Shown: positions 44,560 to 56,624, numbered from the stretch's first letter. The stretch: DNA of 64,000 bases from Cavia porcellus (GCF_034190915.1 NW_026947484.1:189962982-190026981), one strand, 5' to 3'. Notes: generated from the letters alone by a model not told the origin. A program made the numbers and translations.

Positions 44560-44882
44560 TATGGATTGGAGGAGTGTCCCAAAGTCCATATGTTAAAGAC
44601 TTGGACCCAGGGCATTACTACTGGAAGGTGATAGAGTCCCTATGGGGTAGGGCTTTATGAGAGGGTCTTAGGTTGTTGGAGGCTCCCAGAGGAGATTATG
44701 GGACCCTGGCCTGTCTCCATTCTTTGATTCCTGTTCATTTTGGAAGAGATCTGCTCTGCCATGCGCTCTTGCCATGATGTGCCATCCTCACTAGAGGCCT
44801 GAAGCATGGGGCTGTCTGATCTTAGACTGGAACCCCTAGTCTTTATAAGTTAATTGTCCTTGCTGTTTCTTTATAGTGATGG
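44560..44882 (+). mobile_element. MaLR LTR (MST/MLT1-like)
   Basis: 'gctatggattggaggagtgtccc', 'ccatatgttaaagacttggaccc', 'tagggctttatgagagggtcttagg' and 'gccatgatgtgccatcctcac…gactggaacccc' follow the MaLR LTR layout end to end. Confidence 0.85.
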
Positions 44883-45201
44883 AAAGCAAATCAATACTGA
44901 TGTGAAATTTAAAAGGTGGTTTGTGAAGAATTTCAGCAATGAGGAAAAAATACTATTAGCTGAAGTTTCACTCAAAACTATAAAATATATACATAATAGA
45001 AAAGTCGTGGAAGAAAAGCAGTGGTTCTTTTGGTTGTTGATGAAGTGTATCATTTCTTTTCTGAATCTTCATAAATTTTTTTCTTTTGACAACTATCTAT
45101 GAAGTGCTTTCTCGGTGCTTGGCCCAATACCCAGTTTTGGAGACTCCCTTGGTGAATATCATGGACCAATTCAATGTCCTCCAGAAAGTGTCATGGGAGG
45201 G

Positions 45202-45206
<5 letters not shown>
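44883..45206. other. Unique sequence
   Basis: AT-rich. Frames on both strands at 44,854-45,102 have no family match. Confidence 0.35.
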
Positions 45207-45248
<42 letters not shown>

Positions 45249-45254
45249 TGTGAC
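45207..45254 (+). repeat. (TG)n microsatellite
   Basis: About 23 TG units with one TA interruption. Confidence 0.97.
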
Positions 45255-45384
45255 AGAAAATAACTATACATATATCCAGGACCAAGAACCAGAAGTGGCC
45301 AAAAGAGAGTTGTATGGGGTTCAAATAGCAAAAATATGCCTTGGTTTTTTAATTGAGGAAAGTTAATGTTTAAAAGGGCAATCC

Positions 45385-45527
45385 ATCTGAGGGTCATGGT
45401 ACATACCTGTAGTCCTAGTTCTCTAGAAACTAAGGTGAGAGGATCACAAGTTCAAGCCCAGCTTGCATGACAGAGTGAATTCAAAATCGGCCTGCGCTCC
45501 ATAGCAAGACTCTGTCTAAAAAAAAAG
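45385..45527 (+). mobile_element. B1/Alu-like SINE
   Basis: 'ggtcatggtacatacctgtagtcctagttctctagaaactaaggtgagaggatcac...agcaagactctgtctaaaaaaaaa', forward. Confidence 0.85.
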
Positions 45528-45529
45528 CT

Positions 45530-46060
45530 CAATTTACCACGATTAAGATGTTTCAGTAGTTCTATGAGCTCCATAGCTGCACAGGCAGAGACAGCTTCCT
45601 GGCAAGCCGTTTCCTTCTCCATGCCATGGAAACTGAGATGGAATACTTAGCATCTGCCTCCACACACAGTAGAGTTTTTTCAAATGTTTCTCAAGGAATG
45701 AGTTTCTTTCGGCTTTGTACCCCCAGGATAACCAAGCTACACACAGCTTTAGTGTCACTGTCTACTACCCAGGGGGGAGAAGAAGCATCCTTAGTTAACC
45801 CCTGCTTGGCAGACTTCTTCCCACCTGTATCCCTCACCCAGAAGAGAAAAATACACCCAGTCATAGGGTTCCAGAGTCCTGGTCACCTCCATTGCTGTTA
45901 TCTCATTAGCAGCCACTCAGGATTACCTGGCTTTGTGATGGGACACTGCTTATATCTCTTCCTGGTGAGTGAGTCTTTCAGAAATATAATCATTCATTTA
46001 ACCTATGCTTATAGAGTTTTTATTATATATAACTATAACTCTTGCTCATCTCTCAGAAAA
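45530..46060. other. Unique sequence
   Basis: The frame 45,626-46,102 (+) has no recognisable domain and no plausible exon context. Confidence 0.35.
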
Positions 46061-46067
46061 TTGGACC

Positions 46068-46404
46068 TGAAAAATTGCAATAAAAGAGAGAATATAAAGT
46101 AAAAAATAGCCTTAAGGATGTGGAGAGGAGTCCATTACCATAGATGGCCTGGGTCCCTCTGACCGGAACATGGGCTATGATATATATATATATATAAAAC
46201 CTCTGACTGGGGTGGCGCTTAGAGCAGGCATTGATGATGCGTGAGGAGCTGATTGGAGTTTTCTTTGCATGCAAACAGGAAGGGGAGTTGTAATTAAGGC
46301 TGAGGAAGAAGCAGGAAGTGGTAAGCATTCCTGCTTTGGTCTTCCGCCACATTAGACCACCGCCATAACCGTACAGTAATTTATTCTAGGGCAAGAACCT
46401 TTCA
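46068..46404 (-). mobile_element. Solo LTR, local family copy 3
   Basis: Shares 'gggtggcgcttagagcaggcattgatgatgcgtgaggagctgattgg' type sequence with copy 1. TATA-like (AT)n at 46,177-46,196. Flanks GGACC (46,063-46,067) and GAACC (46,405-46,409), a 5 bp duplication with one mismatch. Confidence 0.82.
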
Positions 46405-46409
46405 GAACC

Positions 46410-47825
46410 AATGTGAAACACTGCACCCCTGTTTTCTATGGTGTTCATGGTGTTCATGGTCTTCTGGGGTCCTTTCCCTGTCTCTCTGTATCCAAATCCT
46501 TCCCCTTGGTCATGGTCTGACTGAATGCTTCCTTTATCTAGATTTTCAAGTCAGGAGGAATCTTAACCTTCCTTTAATCATTATGTCTCAAGCTGCAGGG
46601 GCCCAGTGGTGGTGTTTATGTAGAAGAATGATCAATGAGCTACAGCCATGTAATAAACCACCCTAAGTCTCAGCGACTTATAATCAATGTTTGTGGCTTT
46701 GTGCCTACCAGTAGGCTGATGATCAGCTGATCTGGGCTGGACTTTGATGAGTTGGTTTGGCTCTTCTCATCTTCCTCCTGCACCAGCAGGCCAGCCTGGG
46801 AGTATCTTGCCTGTGGCAATGACAGAGACACAAAAGCACAAAAGGAAACACTCTAGGTTCCTTGAGACTTGGGCAGAGCAAGCTTGATGTTACCTCCACC
46901 TCATTCTCTTGACTCAAAGAAATCCCATGACCTCATTCAGATTTGAGGAGAGGGGAACTAATAAGACCAACTGCAGTCACCTAATGATGGGTGTGGCTAC
47001 AAGGCCCAGTAAGAACTTGGGTATATCCAGTTACCCCAAGTAAGTGATAAATTGGAGCTCTGTTGGTTTAGGCAATGCAGAGGCCAGATTAGGAAGGCTG
47101 AAACCATTACAGAGATCCAGGCAGGAGCTAAATGATGCCCCAGGATCTCACAGTCCATGCTTTTCCTCTAGTCCACGCATCAAGATTTAGCCAGATCAGG
47201 CAAAATGGGAGGCTTATTTTTAGCCTTTACTTCATTCTAAGAGCTCAGGCTGATCTCTTTGGAGCTGGCATGCAGCAGTGAATAAGAAGCCTTTGGAATA
47301 AGCAGATAAAGGCTAATATTCAATAAACTCATGAACAAGAGTTTTCTTTAACTCCCTTGGAAAAGACATCTCTGAGACAAAAAGCAGACCTGAGCTGCAA
47401 TATTGGATAAGCCCCACTGATCACGAGAAAACCTAACACAGGTAATTGACTATTGGCAAATGCAACAGAACCAAATAAAGCAAGTAATTAACAATTATTG
47501 TGTTTGGAGGTAACTGAACTCCAAATCCAGGTTTCCTCCGTGTTTGTCCAAAGCATCAGTAAGAACAAAGTATTTGTTAGTGGGTGAGCAACCCGGGTGT
47601 GAAATTCATTTTATTAGACTGGATCTAAAAATAGGCTTGAACTGGGGAGTGGAAAAGAATTCATCTCTAATCCCTCACTGGGGCACCCAGGGAATAACCT
47701 CAAAGTGCTATTCTATGTTTACAAAGGGGAAATAGTTCTATACTCTTTACAAAAATGAACATAGTGATTTTCCTCCTTGCTTTTCAGACGTGCCTTTGTA
47801 GTTCTGCCTACTGAGAGTGATCTCT
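46410..47825. other. Unique sequence
   Basis: Nothing recognised over about 1.4 kb. Confidence 0.35.
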
Positions 47826-47829
47826 CTAC

Positions 47830-47892
47830 GCTGTGTGTCACCACACCAACACTAGGCAAGTGCCCTACCACTGAGCCAGACTTCCAGACTTT
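47830..47892 (-). mobile_element. ID-type SINE fragment
   Basis: 'caacactaggcaagtgccctaccactgagccagacttccag', reverse, old. Confidence 0.65.
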
Positions 47893-48122
47893 CACCTCTT
47901 GAGTCTGTGACTAGTGCTGACCAATAGAATTTAGCAGAGGTGACACTGTGCTAGTTCTAAGCACAAGGTTCAAGAGACCTTGTACTTTGCCACTTGCTGT
48001 CCTGGGACCCTTATTTCCACCATGTGACTAACCTCAGCCCATGCCTCGGCTGTGAGGGTTGTCAGAGCCCAAGCCCTGAACATGTGAAAGAGCTCAGCCA
48101 AAACCATCAAGGCAGCCTGCAA

Positions 48123-48151
48123 CTGGCCTGCAGCTGGCCTGCAGCTGGCCA
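48123..48151 (+). repeat. Short 11 bp tandem repeat
   Basis: CTGGCCTGCAG repeated about 2.5 times. Confidence 0.85.
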
Positions 48152-48344
48152 CAGAAGGCATGAAGAATCCCAGCTGAACTTACCTTAAATAGCCAATCTA
48201 CAGAACCTTGAAGGAAACAAATGACTGTTATTTTAAGCCACTGGGTTTTAGAGTAATTGTTATACAGTAATAGATAATCTACTAGTATTTGGGATCAAAA
48301 CAGATAGAAGCACACTGGGACTTAGATAAAGTAAATCATAGTTA

Positions 48345-48515
48345 CGCTAGTAATTATGGGTGCCTACTGCATACTGGGTCTATTGTCACCTTACTTCAGC
48401 TTTGAACCCTGCAACTACTCTCACCATTTTGCAGAGGAACAGGTGAGAATATTGAGCCTAGTGACCGAAGCATCTTGCGAAGGTCACATAACTATTGCAT
48501 AGGATTTTATATAAG
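48345..48515 (+). mobile_element. MIR fragment
   Basis: 'gtgcctactgcatactgggtc...cattttgcagaggaacaggtgagaatattgagcc...gcgaaggtcacataac' in MIR order. Confidence 0.65.
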
Positions 48516-48878
48516 CATATTCTTTGACAAATTTGGGGGAGGGGAACTCAGAGGCTGAGAGAAGACAGGGTAACTTCTAATTTTTGAGGTGTCCAGTATA
48601 CTAACAAAGGAAGCTAAAAAGAAACAATTACCAAAATGGTGATGTATCTAAACCTTTGCCATGATCAGATGATCCCTTTTAATACCAATGAAAATCACAA
48701 TGTGATAAAATTGCTAATCACAAGATAATTATAGCATTTATTTTAAAAGCAAGTTAATGTGCAGTTACTGAAAATGACAAGGCTTACTAATAAAGAGGTG
48801 CAAGTGACATTTTGTCTAGTGAGCATTTTCTACTTTGATCTGGTCAGGGGACCTCTGCATGGTGGCATAAAACCTCCC
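48516..48878. other. Unique AT-rich sequence
   Basis: Nothing recognised. Contains 'aaaattgctaatcacaagataattatagc'. Confidence 0.35.
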
Positions 48879-48902
48879 TTGGACATAATACTAGAATATT
48901 AA

Positions 48903-49256
48903 GCATGAGACCTTTACTGAGGTCAGGTCCAGTCACAGGGCCCTCCTGGCTGCCGTTGCTTCTGACCAAATCCTATCAGAGAGCTGTGGATGGGACAAAG
49001 AAATCTGTCCTATGCTGCAAAGCAGCCCTCTGCTGAGAGATGACCTCTCAGAGAGGGTCATTATGGAAGCTAGATTTCCTGCTTTCATCAGAGACCTGAG
49101 CCAGCTCATTTTCTGTTGTAAACTGACTATTCTGGGATGATTCACTCTGTGATGTCCAGGTTTACCCAGAGCCAAGGAGACATCCAGCCTTGCCAGTGGA
49201 GACACAGAGAAGTAGGGGGTGGAGACTTCATGGTGAGAAAGTATAATCACTTGGAG
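48903..49256. mobile_element. Unidentified 348-354 bp segment between direct repeats
   Basis: Bounded by a perfect 18 bp repeat ATAATACTAGAATATTAA at 48,885-48,902 and 49,257-49,274. It extends upstream as TTGGA(C/G), for 24 bp with one mismatch. The segment has no A tail, no T-run and no recognised family. A palindrome ATGACCTCTC/AGAGAGGGTCAT lies at 49,040-49,061. A 105-codon frame is open on the minus strand (48,933-49,250) but looks like no known protein. Confidence 0.55.
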
Positions 49257-49274
49257 ATAATACTAGAATATTAA

Positions 49275-52200
49275 TATCCGGCTTGGAGGCTGGATCTCAA
49301 AGCACAAATGAGTGTGCTGGGTGGGAAAGTACATGGCGGGTGGCTGCAACAGTGCTGGCAATGGCGCAGGGTTAAGAAAGTGTGTTTTCCAAGTAGAAAT
49401 GGTGCAGAGGCCAAACTAGGGCCACAGATGGGAAGGAAAAGGCTGGAGGCAGATGAAGTTGGAGGGATGGGCAGGACAAAACAGCAGAGGGTGCTTACCC
49501 GGAAGGTCCAACCAGGTCTCTCTCCTTTGGGGAGTGCAGCTTTTTTCTGCCAAAGAGGATGCTCAGTCCTGTGGCATAGGCTATATAACCAAAACAACCC
49601 TCACAGGACTAGTTATACCCATTCCTTTTAGCAGCTTATCTGTCCACCGTTCCATTCCAAAAGACTGCAACAGTCCTTCACCCGCCTGTGGCCAAGTGCT
49701 CCCTGGAATCTCAGTCCTGACTGAGATTCATCTGAGTCCTTTACAAATCAACCTGGACACCTTGCTGACTCTTATCAGCTGTGGGTCGTTTATGCAGGCC
49801 AATCTACTTAGAATATAAAATGTAATGAGGTTGTGAAATAACAAAGTCATAGCGTCTTCAATATTTTACAGGCATGGGGATAAAGAATGACCAAGAAGGG
49901 TGAAGACAAAGAGTGACTGAGGTGACGTAGAATCATCAGGTCTGGGCAACCAGAGCTATCAAGGCTCTGTGAGATCATGTTGTCCAGGGATGGCAAACCC
50001 CAAGCACAAGCATTCCCTTATTCCTCTTGGTTGGTACCCAAGGCAGACATTGCTAATCTATTCCTATGCACTCTTCAGCCAAGCCACTGCCCATCAGTCA
50101 GAGTCAGCCCAAGTGAAAGCCAGTGAATCATTCCCGAGAATTCCACTCCTACTTCACAGCCTCCTCCTCACTGTGACATGATTTGTAGATGACAAACACT
50201 TTTATGCCTCTACCAGAATCAAGGAATGACCCTGGATGAGAGATGGGCTTTTACAAGCAGTATCATTTTTTTTTCATCTTAGTTCAGGTTGTTATTTGAC
50301 CATGCTTTAAAAAGTATATTTTTATTATCATAATAAAAGAACACATAAATGCTTAGTAAATTGTACCCCCACACTTAAAACCCTTCCTGAAGAATTCAGT
50401 CTCATTCACCGATGGGCCAGGCAGAATGCTGGGTATTGGGTTTATGAGGATGTGGTGATCTCCTGGGGACCAAGGAGGCTAACATGCCCAAATGTGACAT
50501 TCTGCTTAGGTGGGGGAAGGGAAAGCTGGTCTCACAAGTAGGCTTAGTCTGATTCCTAGAGGTCACACACACGCCACTCTCACCCTGGATCTTGAGCCCC
50601 AGACACGCCCCTACTGCACACCTCCAGTGTTGGGGAACTTGCTACCTCCCTAGGGTGGCAGCAGCTTCTGCCTGCTACTAATTTTTCTTTTGCTGGAAAG
50701 CAAGGAGCCTCCTCACGACTTCTGCCCACTGATCTTGCCTTTGTCCTATGGGGACCTACTTTCTGGAAACCTCGGGGAGAAGGTTGATAGGCAGAGGTGC
50801 TGGGCAAAAGGAAGACAAAGAAAGGGAGGAAAGAAAACACTAAAACTGTCCTTCTCAATTTATAGTATGGCGAGAGCATTTCATATCCCTGCTTATAATT
50901 CTGATTCATATTCCTACTCATTCTGCCTTGGTGTATGCTGGGGTCCTTGTAAATCCCAGCTCCTTCTGAAGGCCCCAAATGCATTTTCTATGGGATCCCG
51001 TACAAGAGAGCTGGTTGCTATGGTAACCATTGGATGTAAATTTCCCAGAATCCCCAACTAAACTATTAATCAGATAGATGAGGAGAGGGCCAGGGTGGTA
51101 AATAAATCAGGCATGAAACCAGCTCCTACCAGGAAGGACAGGGAGCAGGGTCACCCCCACTTGGCCGAGGCACTCACTCAGCCCTCCCTTTGATGTTCTA
51201 ATGTGGAGGAGGGCACTGGAGTGGTGTGCTACCGAGCTCTCTTTTCCCACTCTTTGGTTCCTGATTCTTGGGAGTCACAGAGGTGAGAGGCAGAAGCTGC
51301 ATCTGGTGCCCTGTCCACAGGGAGCAGAGAAAAAGCCCCTGATTAACAGGAACATCAAAGGTAGAAATGTTAGGGCCTGAAAATAAGAGCTCTGGTCAGC
51401 CTGAAAGCAGTGTCCTACTGAAGCATGGTGATAAGAGTGGGATTAGACTCAGCCTTGGTGAATAATGGGAGGATTAGAGAGGGGCTAATTTCAACAGGAA
51501 AGATTAGAGGGGCCAAACTTCCACAAGAAGTTTAAGGAATGGTTTGTTTGGGTTTCTTTCAAGGGCTTCATCTCTCTGGCTTTAATGTCCACTTTATAAT
51601 ATGGAATGGCATGGAAAAACTTCCAGGAACCTGGCAGGTCCCCTCAGGCAACCTGTGCAGAATGGACAGCTGGCTCTGCTGCAGGAAGGACCCACCCGCT
51701 TTGCACACAGAATCCTAGAGTGGCCCACATGCTGTAGGACTCCTGGGCACCAGGTAGGGTCCTTGTGAACCCCAGCTCCACTGTGTTCCACTGTGATATG
51801 TCCCTACTGACCAGGTCCTCAGTAGCAGAAGACTTGTTGTTTGGGCAAGAGGATCTATGGCAAGAGACACAGGGAAGGAAGTGCACTGGAGAAGGCTTCC
51901 CGGGCTCCCCTGAAAACTTTTCATGGGATGCGGGCAAAGCGCTTCTCACTTGTGGGCCTCGTCTCCCAGACTCCACCAGGAAGAGCCTGCGCCAATTAGA
52001 GTTACCATGTACCAAGGAGTAATGCAGCTTGATGCAAACCCTAACGTGGGACCCTCTGCCCTAATCCCTTGGTTTCCCTTGGCATCAGTGGGTAAGAGGA
52101 ATAAGAACAAGGGAAGGGGAACTTCATCTAAAAGCCAGCCTGGGACAGATCACACCAAGTACAGAGACGGGTACTTCAAAGACTCCAGTCACAGAGCAGC

Positions 52201-52735
52201 ATCAAAGGCCTCCTTGGTCTCCTCAGCTCTGAAATATAAGGTTCTCAGAAAAAAAGGAAACAAAAGGAAAGTGAAGTGAATAGGGGAGAAAATAGGTAGT
52301 TCTACCTTGGAGGCTTGAGGCAGGGGCAGGTAGGTTGGATTAAAGCCACAAAGGCACACGGCACCCAAGCCCCCTTGGACAGGTGGGCAAGTCCTCTAAA
52401 AGAGCCACTGACTGCACAAGACAAGTTGCCTGCTTTCTTTTGTCAGGTAAGTGTCCTCAGAGCGAGCTGGGAGAGCCTTGGAGGACCTCTGGGAGGGGAA
52501 TGGCCTTCAGAGGGACAGGTGGGGGAGCAGGACTGGCAGCACCCTAATCTCCTGCCCCCAGCCCTAGGCAGCTTCCACTGGCTGTGGCTGAATATCTCGC
52601 CCTGTCTGCCTCAAACCTTTCCTCTGATTCTTGCACACTGCAGTACAAACGGCAGGGAGAGATCCTGCAGGGATTGGTAATTTCTCACCATGGGTGGCAT
52701 GGAGGCTTCTCTGTTCCCTGGAGGAGGGAAATGAA
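49275..52735. other. Long unique stretch
   Basis: About 3.5 kb in which I recognise no repeat or gene. 49,275-49,800 has LTR-like hints (GCTATATAACC at about 49,579), but edges and target duplications are not visible. Many short frames on both strands, none with a domain. Confidence 0.35.
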
Positions 52736-52739
52736 GAGT

Positions 52740-52970
52740 TGATTAAGTACTTGAAACATCCCTGCCTGTGGATCATTTAATAAGTGCCTTGTCCATCTCT
52801 CAGGCATTAGAGCAGACATTTGGCTCGCTAATCCAATTTGGCAAGCCTCTTCCAGGCTGAGACCTCTGACTGCTGGGCGCCATTTTGTTTGATGTGGGAA
52901 GAATCAATGCAAGCTCCTTGCACTGCTTGATTAATTACTAACGAGACCTCTTTCCTACACCCGTGTCTAT
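52740..52970. promoter_or_regulatory. Candidate conserved non-coding element
   Basis: Repeat-free, with 'gttgattaagtacttgaaac', 'tggatcatttaataagtgcc', 'ggctcgctaatccaatttggcaagcc' (CCAAT plus NF1-like TTGGCA), 'gggcgccattttg' and 'gcttgattaattactaacgag'. Composition-based. Confidence 0.3.
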
Positions 52971-53252
52971 CATTGACAGAGTAATCCCCTCCATACACGA
53001 AGCTTACACTGGTGATGACCCAGCCATTCCCCTAATTCTCTCAGCATTATTCCTGGATAAATCTGCCAAAGCTGGTGTGGGTGGCCCAATCTTCACCCCT
53101 AGTTTTCTGTGCCATGCTGTCCATTCTGCAGGAGGAACTCTGTACGAGGTACACGAGACAGCATTTCAGCATCTTGCATAAAAACCAAAAATAAAATTGT
53201 CATTTCTTTTTTGTGGTGGCCCTTGGTTAGGTGCAGAGTTATTGTTCCACAT

Positions 53253-53430
53253 TGGTTTGGTTTGGTTTGGTTTGGTTTGGTTTGGTTTGGTTTGGTTTTG
53301 AGACAAGGTCTCACCATGTAGTCCAGAGCTCACTATGTAGTCTAGGCAGGACTTAAACTCTCAGCAGTCCTCCTGTCTCTGCCTCCTGAGTACTGGGATT
53401 ACAGGTGCACACCACCATACCTGGCCTCCA
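53253..53430 (-). mobile_element. B1 SINE with (GGTTT)n tail repeat
   Basis: About ten GGTTT units (the A-rich tail in reverse), then 'gagacaaggtctcaccatgtagtccagagctcactatgtagtctaggcagg...ctgggattacaggtgcacaccacc'. Internal module duplication as in rodent B1. Confidence 0.9.
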
Positions 53431-54468
53431 TGTACCCATTCCTTCCAGTCAGTAATAGTGCTGTGAGTTGTTGGGGTTTCTCCTTGCCTTGGCCTTCAGG
53501 TAGCTCAGATCGTAGCACAAGTCTGTGGTTCCAGATACGGGCATGTGTTCCTTTCTTCAAAAATATAACTACCATGAATTTCTCACTTTTCCCTGAAGCT
53601 TGCCTTAAGCTATTGGAAAACTCTTTTCCAGCTTTCGGAGAATTCTCTGGGGAAAGGAAAATGGAGTGATTGCCATCATATCCATTTTTCCCAGGGCACA
53701 GCTTAGATTTTCCTGTGAGATTCAGGCACCCCTATTTTTTGTCTAGGTGGTCTGAGTGGTCCTTGGTTCTCCACTTTGGCCAGCAGGGGATACTACCTTT
53801 CTTGGGCCTTAGTGATTGGGTTGTGACACCTTAACTTAAGGAACATCAGAACTTCAGCTGGGAATGACCTTCGCCACAGGTTTTGAACATAAAAGGATCT
53901 AGACTCAGAGGCTGCTAGAAGCCTTCTTATGACCAACAGGGCAAAGTCTGTTTAAGAATGGGTTGGCCTGGAGGAGGAGAAACTGAGAGACAGAGACAAA
54001 AATGCATCCTGACAACATTAATTAAGCAGCCATATCCAGCTATTCCTGGAGCCAGGTGCTCCTCTAGACTGCACAGGAATGTGAGCTCACACAATTACTT
54101 TAGGTCAGGGTTTCCAGCACCTGGCAACTGAAAAAGCCCTGACAAACTCTGGGAGCCAAGGAGGGAGCTCACTGCAGCTGTGCCTCCAACTCACCTCCCC
54201 CAAGCCTCATCCTCAGGAGTCACAGGTGCCACTGTGACCAGTCTAGTATCCTCCCCTGGGAGGCAGGGGGAGTCATGGGGGCACTAGGAGGCTCTGTAGG
54301 TTCTGACAGGAGGCCCTTGTCTGCTGATGACTTCTTACAGCCAATCTCCAGCCAGGTTTCTGTGATCCTCCTCCCCACCTGGCTACCTCCTGACCCTTCA
54401 GGCTCATCATCTGTCACCTCTGCAAGGACACCTGAATTCATGACAGCTTGAATATGTAGGATACGTAG

Positions 54469-54470
<2 letters not shown>
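53431..54470. other. Unique sequence
   Basis: Nothing recognised. Confidence 0.35.
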
Positions 54471-54471
<1 letters not shown>

Positions 54472-54524
<53 letters not shown>

Positions 54525-54538
54525 TCCACACACACACA
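54472..54538 (+). repeat. (TC)n microsatellite with CA end
   Basis: About 24 TC units, then CCTCTCCACACACACAC. Confidence 0.97.
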
Positions 54539-54551
54539 ATGAGAATAGACA

Positions 54552-54716
54552 CAGAGCCTGTGCACTGAGCTATATATCCCCAATCATTTTATTGATTTTT
54601 AACCTTGAGAAAGGGTCTAATTGCTAAGTTGCACGGGCTGGGCTTGAACTTTCTATGCTCCTGCCTCAGGCTCCTGAGCAGCTGGGATTACACGTGTGCA
54701 CCACTGTGCTCAGCTG
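54552..54716 (-). mobile_element. B4/B1-type SINE
   Basis: A short ID-like start ('cactgagctatatatcccc'), then reverse B1: 'gagaaagggtctaattgctaagttgcacgggctgggcttgaac...gcagctgggattacacgtgtgcacc'. Confidence 0.8.
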
Positions 54717-54744
54717 GCATCCCTCTTTTCACTCAAACCAAAAT

Positions 54745-55015
54745 TCAAACTTTTCTGCCACCCAGTTGATCACCAGGCCAACGGATCTTCACCCTCAAGC
54801 CTCTCACCTGGAATTCTCATGATCTGGCCCCCCACTGCAGAAGCTCCAGCACCAAGTACATCTTTTCCCACGGGCCCCTACACTTCCCTACCTTTATACT
54901 TTTGCTCACATAGTTCTGGCTCCTTCTTCTCCACCTGCTGAATTTCTACTCATCTACCAAGGTCCAACTTCAATGTCCCTCTTCTAGGAAAACTAACTAC
55001 TCCCTCTCAACTTGA
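54745..55015 (+). mobile_element. L2 fragment
   Basis: 'ttctcatgatctggcccccc', 'acttttgctcacatagttctggctcc', 'ctactcatctaccaaggtccaacttcaatgtccc' follow the L2 3' region in order. Confidence 0.6.
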
Positions 55016-55282
55016 AGAGCAGAATCATAGGTTTCCAGACACCTAACTGTTTGGTAGACAAATTGTTTCATTAAGTCACACAGGTCAGCTCCTGGTAATT
55101 TGAGCCCAGGACAAGTAAAGACCCCTGTAGCCCACAGTACCTATTTGCTCCTCTCCTTCACTCTCCATTCTGGAGTGTGAGATGTCTTGTACACAAGAGT
55201 TCCTGGCTTTCACATATAGGAAACCAGACCCAGAGAAGTGGTGAACAAGAGCTGATCACAAGTAAGACAAGAGGACACTCAT

Positions 55283-55677
55283 TGTGTTAGTCAGTTTTCC
55301 AATACTGTAACAAATGCCTGAGATAGTCAACCTATAAAGACAAAAAGTTTATTTCAGCTTACAGTTTTTGAGGTTTCAGTCCATGGTTTCTTGGCCCCCT
55401 TACTTTTGGCCTGTGGGGTGGCAGCACATCCTGGGAGTTGGTGTTTGGGTGCAAGGTGGAACAAATCGGTTCACTTCATGACCAGGATGTGAAAGATAGA
55501 GATAAAGAGGGCACAAGGCTCCCACTATTCCCTTCAAGGGCATACTCCCCAGTGACCCAAGAATCCTCCAGGAGGCAACACCTCTTTAAGTTTCACTGCC
55601 TCCCAATAATGTAACACTGGGGACCAAGATGTAAGGATCACATGGACCTTCCTGGGACTCCTACCCAAACTGTGACA
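55283..55677 (-). mobile_element. MaLR-type LTR, near full length
   Basis: Plus strand runs TGTGTTAGTCAGTTTTCC … CTGTGACA. Inside are 'aaatgcctgagatag', 'gtttatttcagcttacagttt', 'gaggtttcagtccatgg' and 'ttcaagggcatactccccagtgaccc'. The layout is a rodent MaLR-type LTR in reverse. Ends are TG…CA; target duplication unclear. Confidence 0.8.
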
Positions 55678-56091
55678 CACACATTTCCACATAACACAGT
55701 GTAACACAGTGAGCATACATATTTATGCACATGGGCCACTTTCCAAAACACCTAGACATCTAATTCTTATCCCACATGCATCTCCAGCACACAGGGCTTT
55801 AAAAAATGACAAAGAGAAGCCTGCCCCCTTCTTTGGCAGCTCAGTTATATACAGTTGGGCCCCAGCCAGCCTACTATATGAGTCCCCTTCTCCTCTCCAC
55901 TGTCCCAGGGTCTTTTGAGTTCCATCTCTTCCCCGAGCTCCCAGGGTCCAGATGAACGATCAGTTACCACCAGGTATGAAACCTGCTACTCACAGAGTGA
56001 TGCATGTCCCAAGTCTGGAGGGTAAAAGGTACCAGGGAACGAATGGTGAGACCACTGTGGGCTAGCCGTGCTCAGGCAAAGTACTTATTCA

Positions 56092-56285
56092 TCCACTTTC
56101 TGGTGCTCTAGTGAAACAGTGGACGCTGGGTAATTTATAAAGCAAAGGGGTTTATTTTCTCACAGTTGTGGAGTTTCAAGGGCATGGTGCTGGATTGGTT
56201 GGGTTCTGGTGAGGGCCTCATGGAAGATGGCATCATGGCAGTAGTCCTTGTGAAAGGAAGAGGCCATGTGGTGAGAAAGACTTCT
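56092..56285 (-). mobile_element. MaLR-type LTR fragment
   Basis: 'tgggtaatttataaagcaaaggggtttattttctcacagttgtggag' and 'gcatggtgctggattgg...gtgagggcctcatgg' are a familiar reverse LTR string. Confidence 0.6.
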
Positions 56286-56328
56286 GTCTCAGTCTCTGTC
56301 TCTGTCTCTGTCTCTGTCTCTCTCTCTG

Positions 56329-56421
<93 letters not shown>
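56281..56421 (+). repeat. Compound (TCTG)n(TC)n(CA)n microsatellite
   Basis: CTCTGT hexamers, then about 20 TC units, then about 21 CA units, with no interruption at the TC/CA junction (about 56,378). Confidence 0.97.
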
Positions 56422-56422
<1 letters not shown>

Positions 56423-56439
56423 TTCATAACAAACACAAG

Positions 56440-56622
56440 GTCTCCAGGCTAGGTGGAGTGGTGCGCACTGGTAATCAGCACTGCTGAAAGTTGGAGCCCA
56501 GCCAGGGAAACCCAGCAAGAGCTTATCTCAAAACTTTAAAAAGGGGGTTAGGGAGATAAGTGGCTGATGATGTAATTCAGTGCAAAGGCCCTTGGTTCAA
56601 TCCCCTGTACCATAAAGCAATC
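56440..56622 (+). mobile_element. B4-type composite SINE
   Basis: A B1-like part ('ggctaggtggagtggtgcgcactggtaatcagc...gcaagagcttatctcaaaac') plus an ID-like part ('ggggttagggagataagtggctgatgatgtaattcagtg...cccttggttcaatcccctgtacc'). Confidence 0.8.
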
Positions 56623-56624
56623 AT

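Noticed and set aside
48123..48151. CRISPR-like or functional tandem repeat
   Set aside because: Only about 2.5 units of 11 bp with no spacers; an ordinary short tandem duplication.
56135..56518. 127-codon minus frame with RERERE and VCVCVC stretches
   Set aside because: It is a translation of the TC/CA microsatellite.
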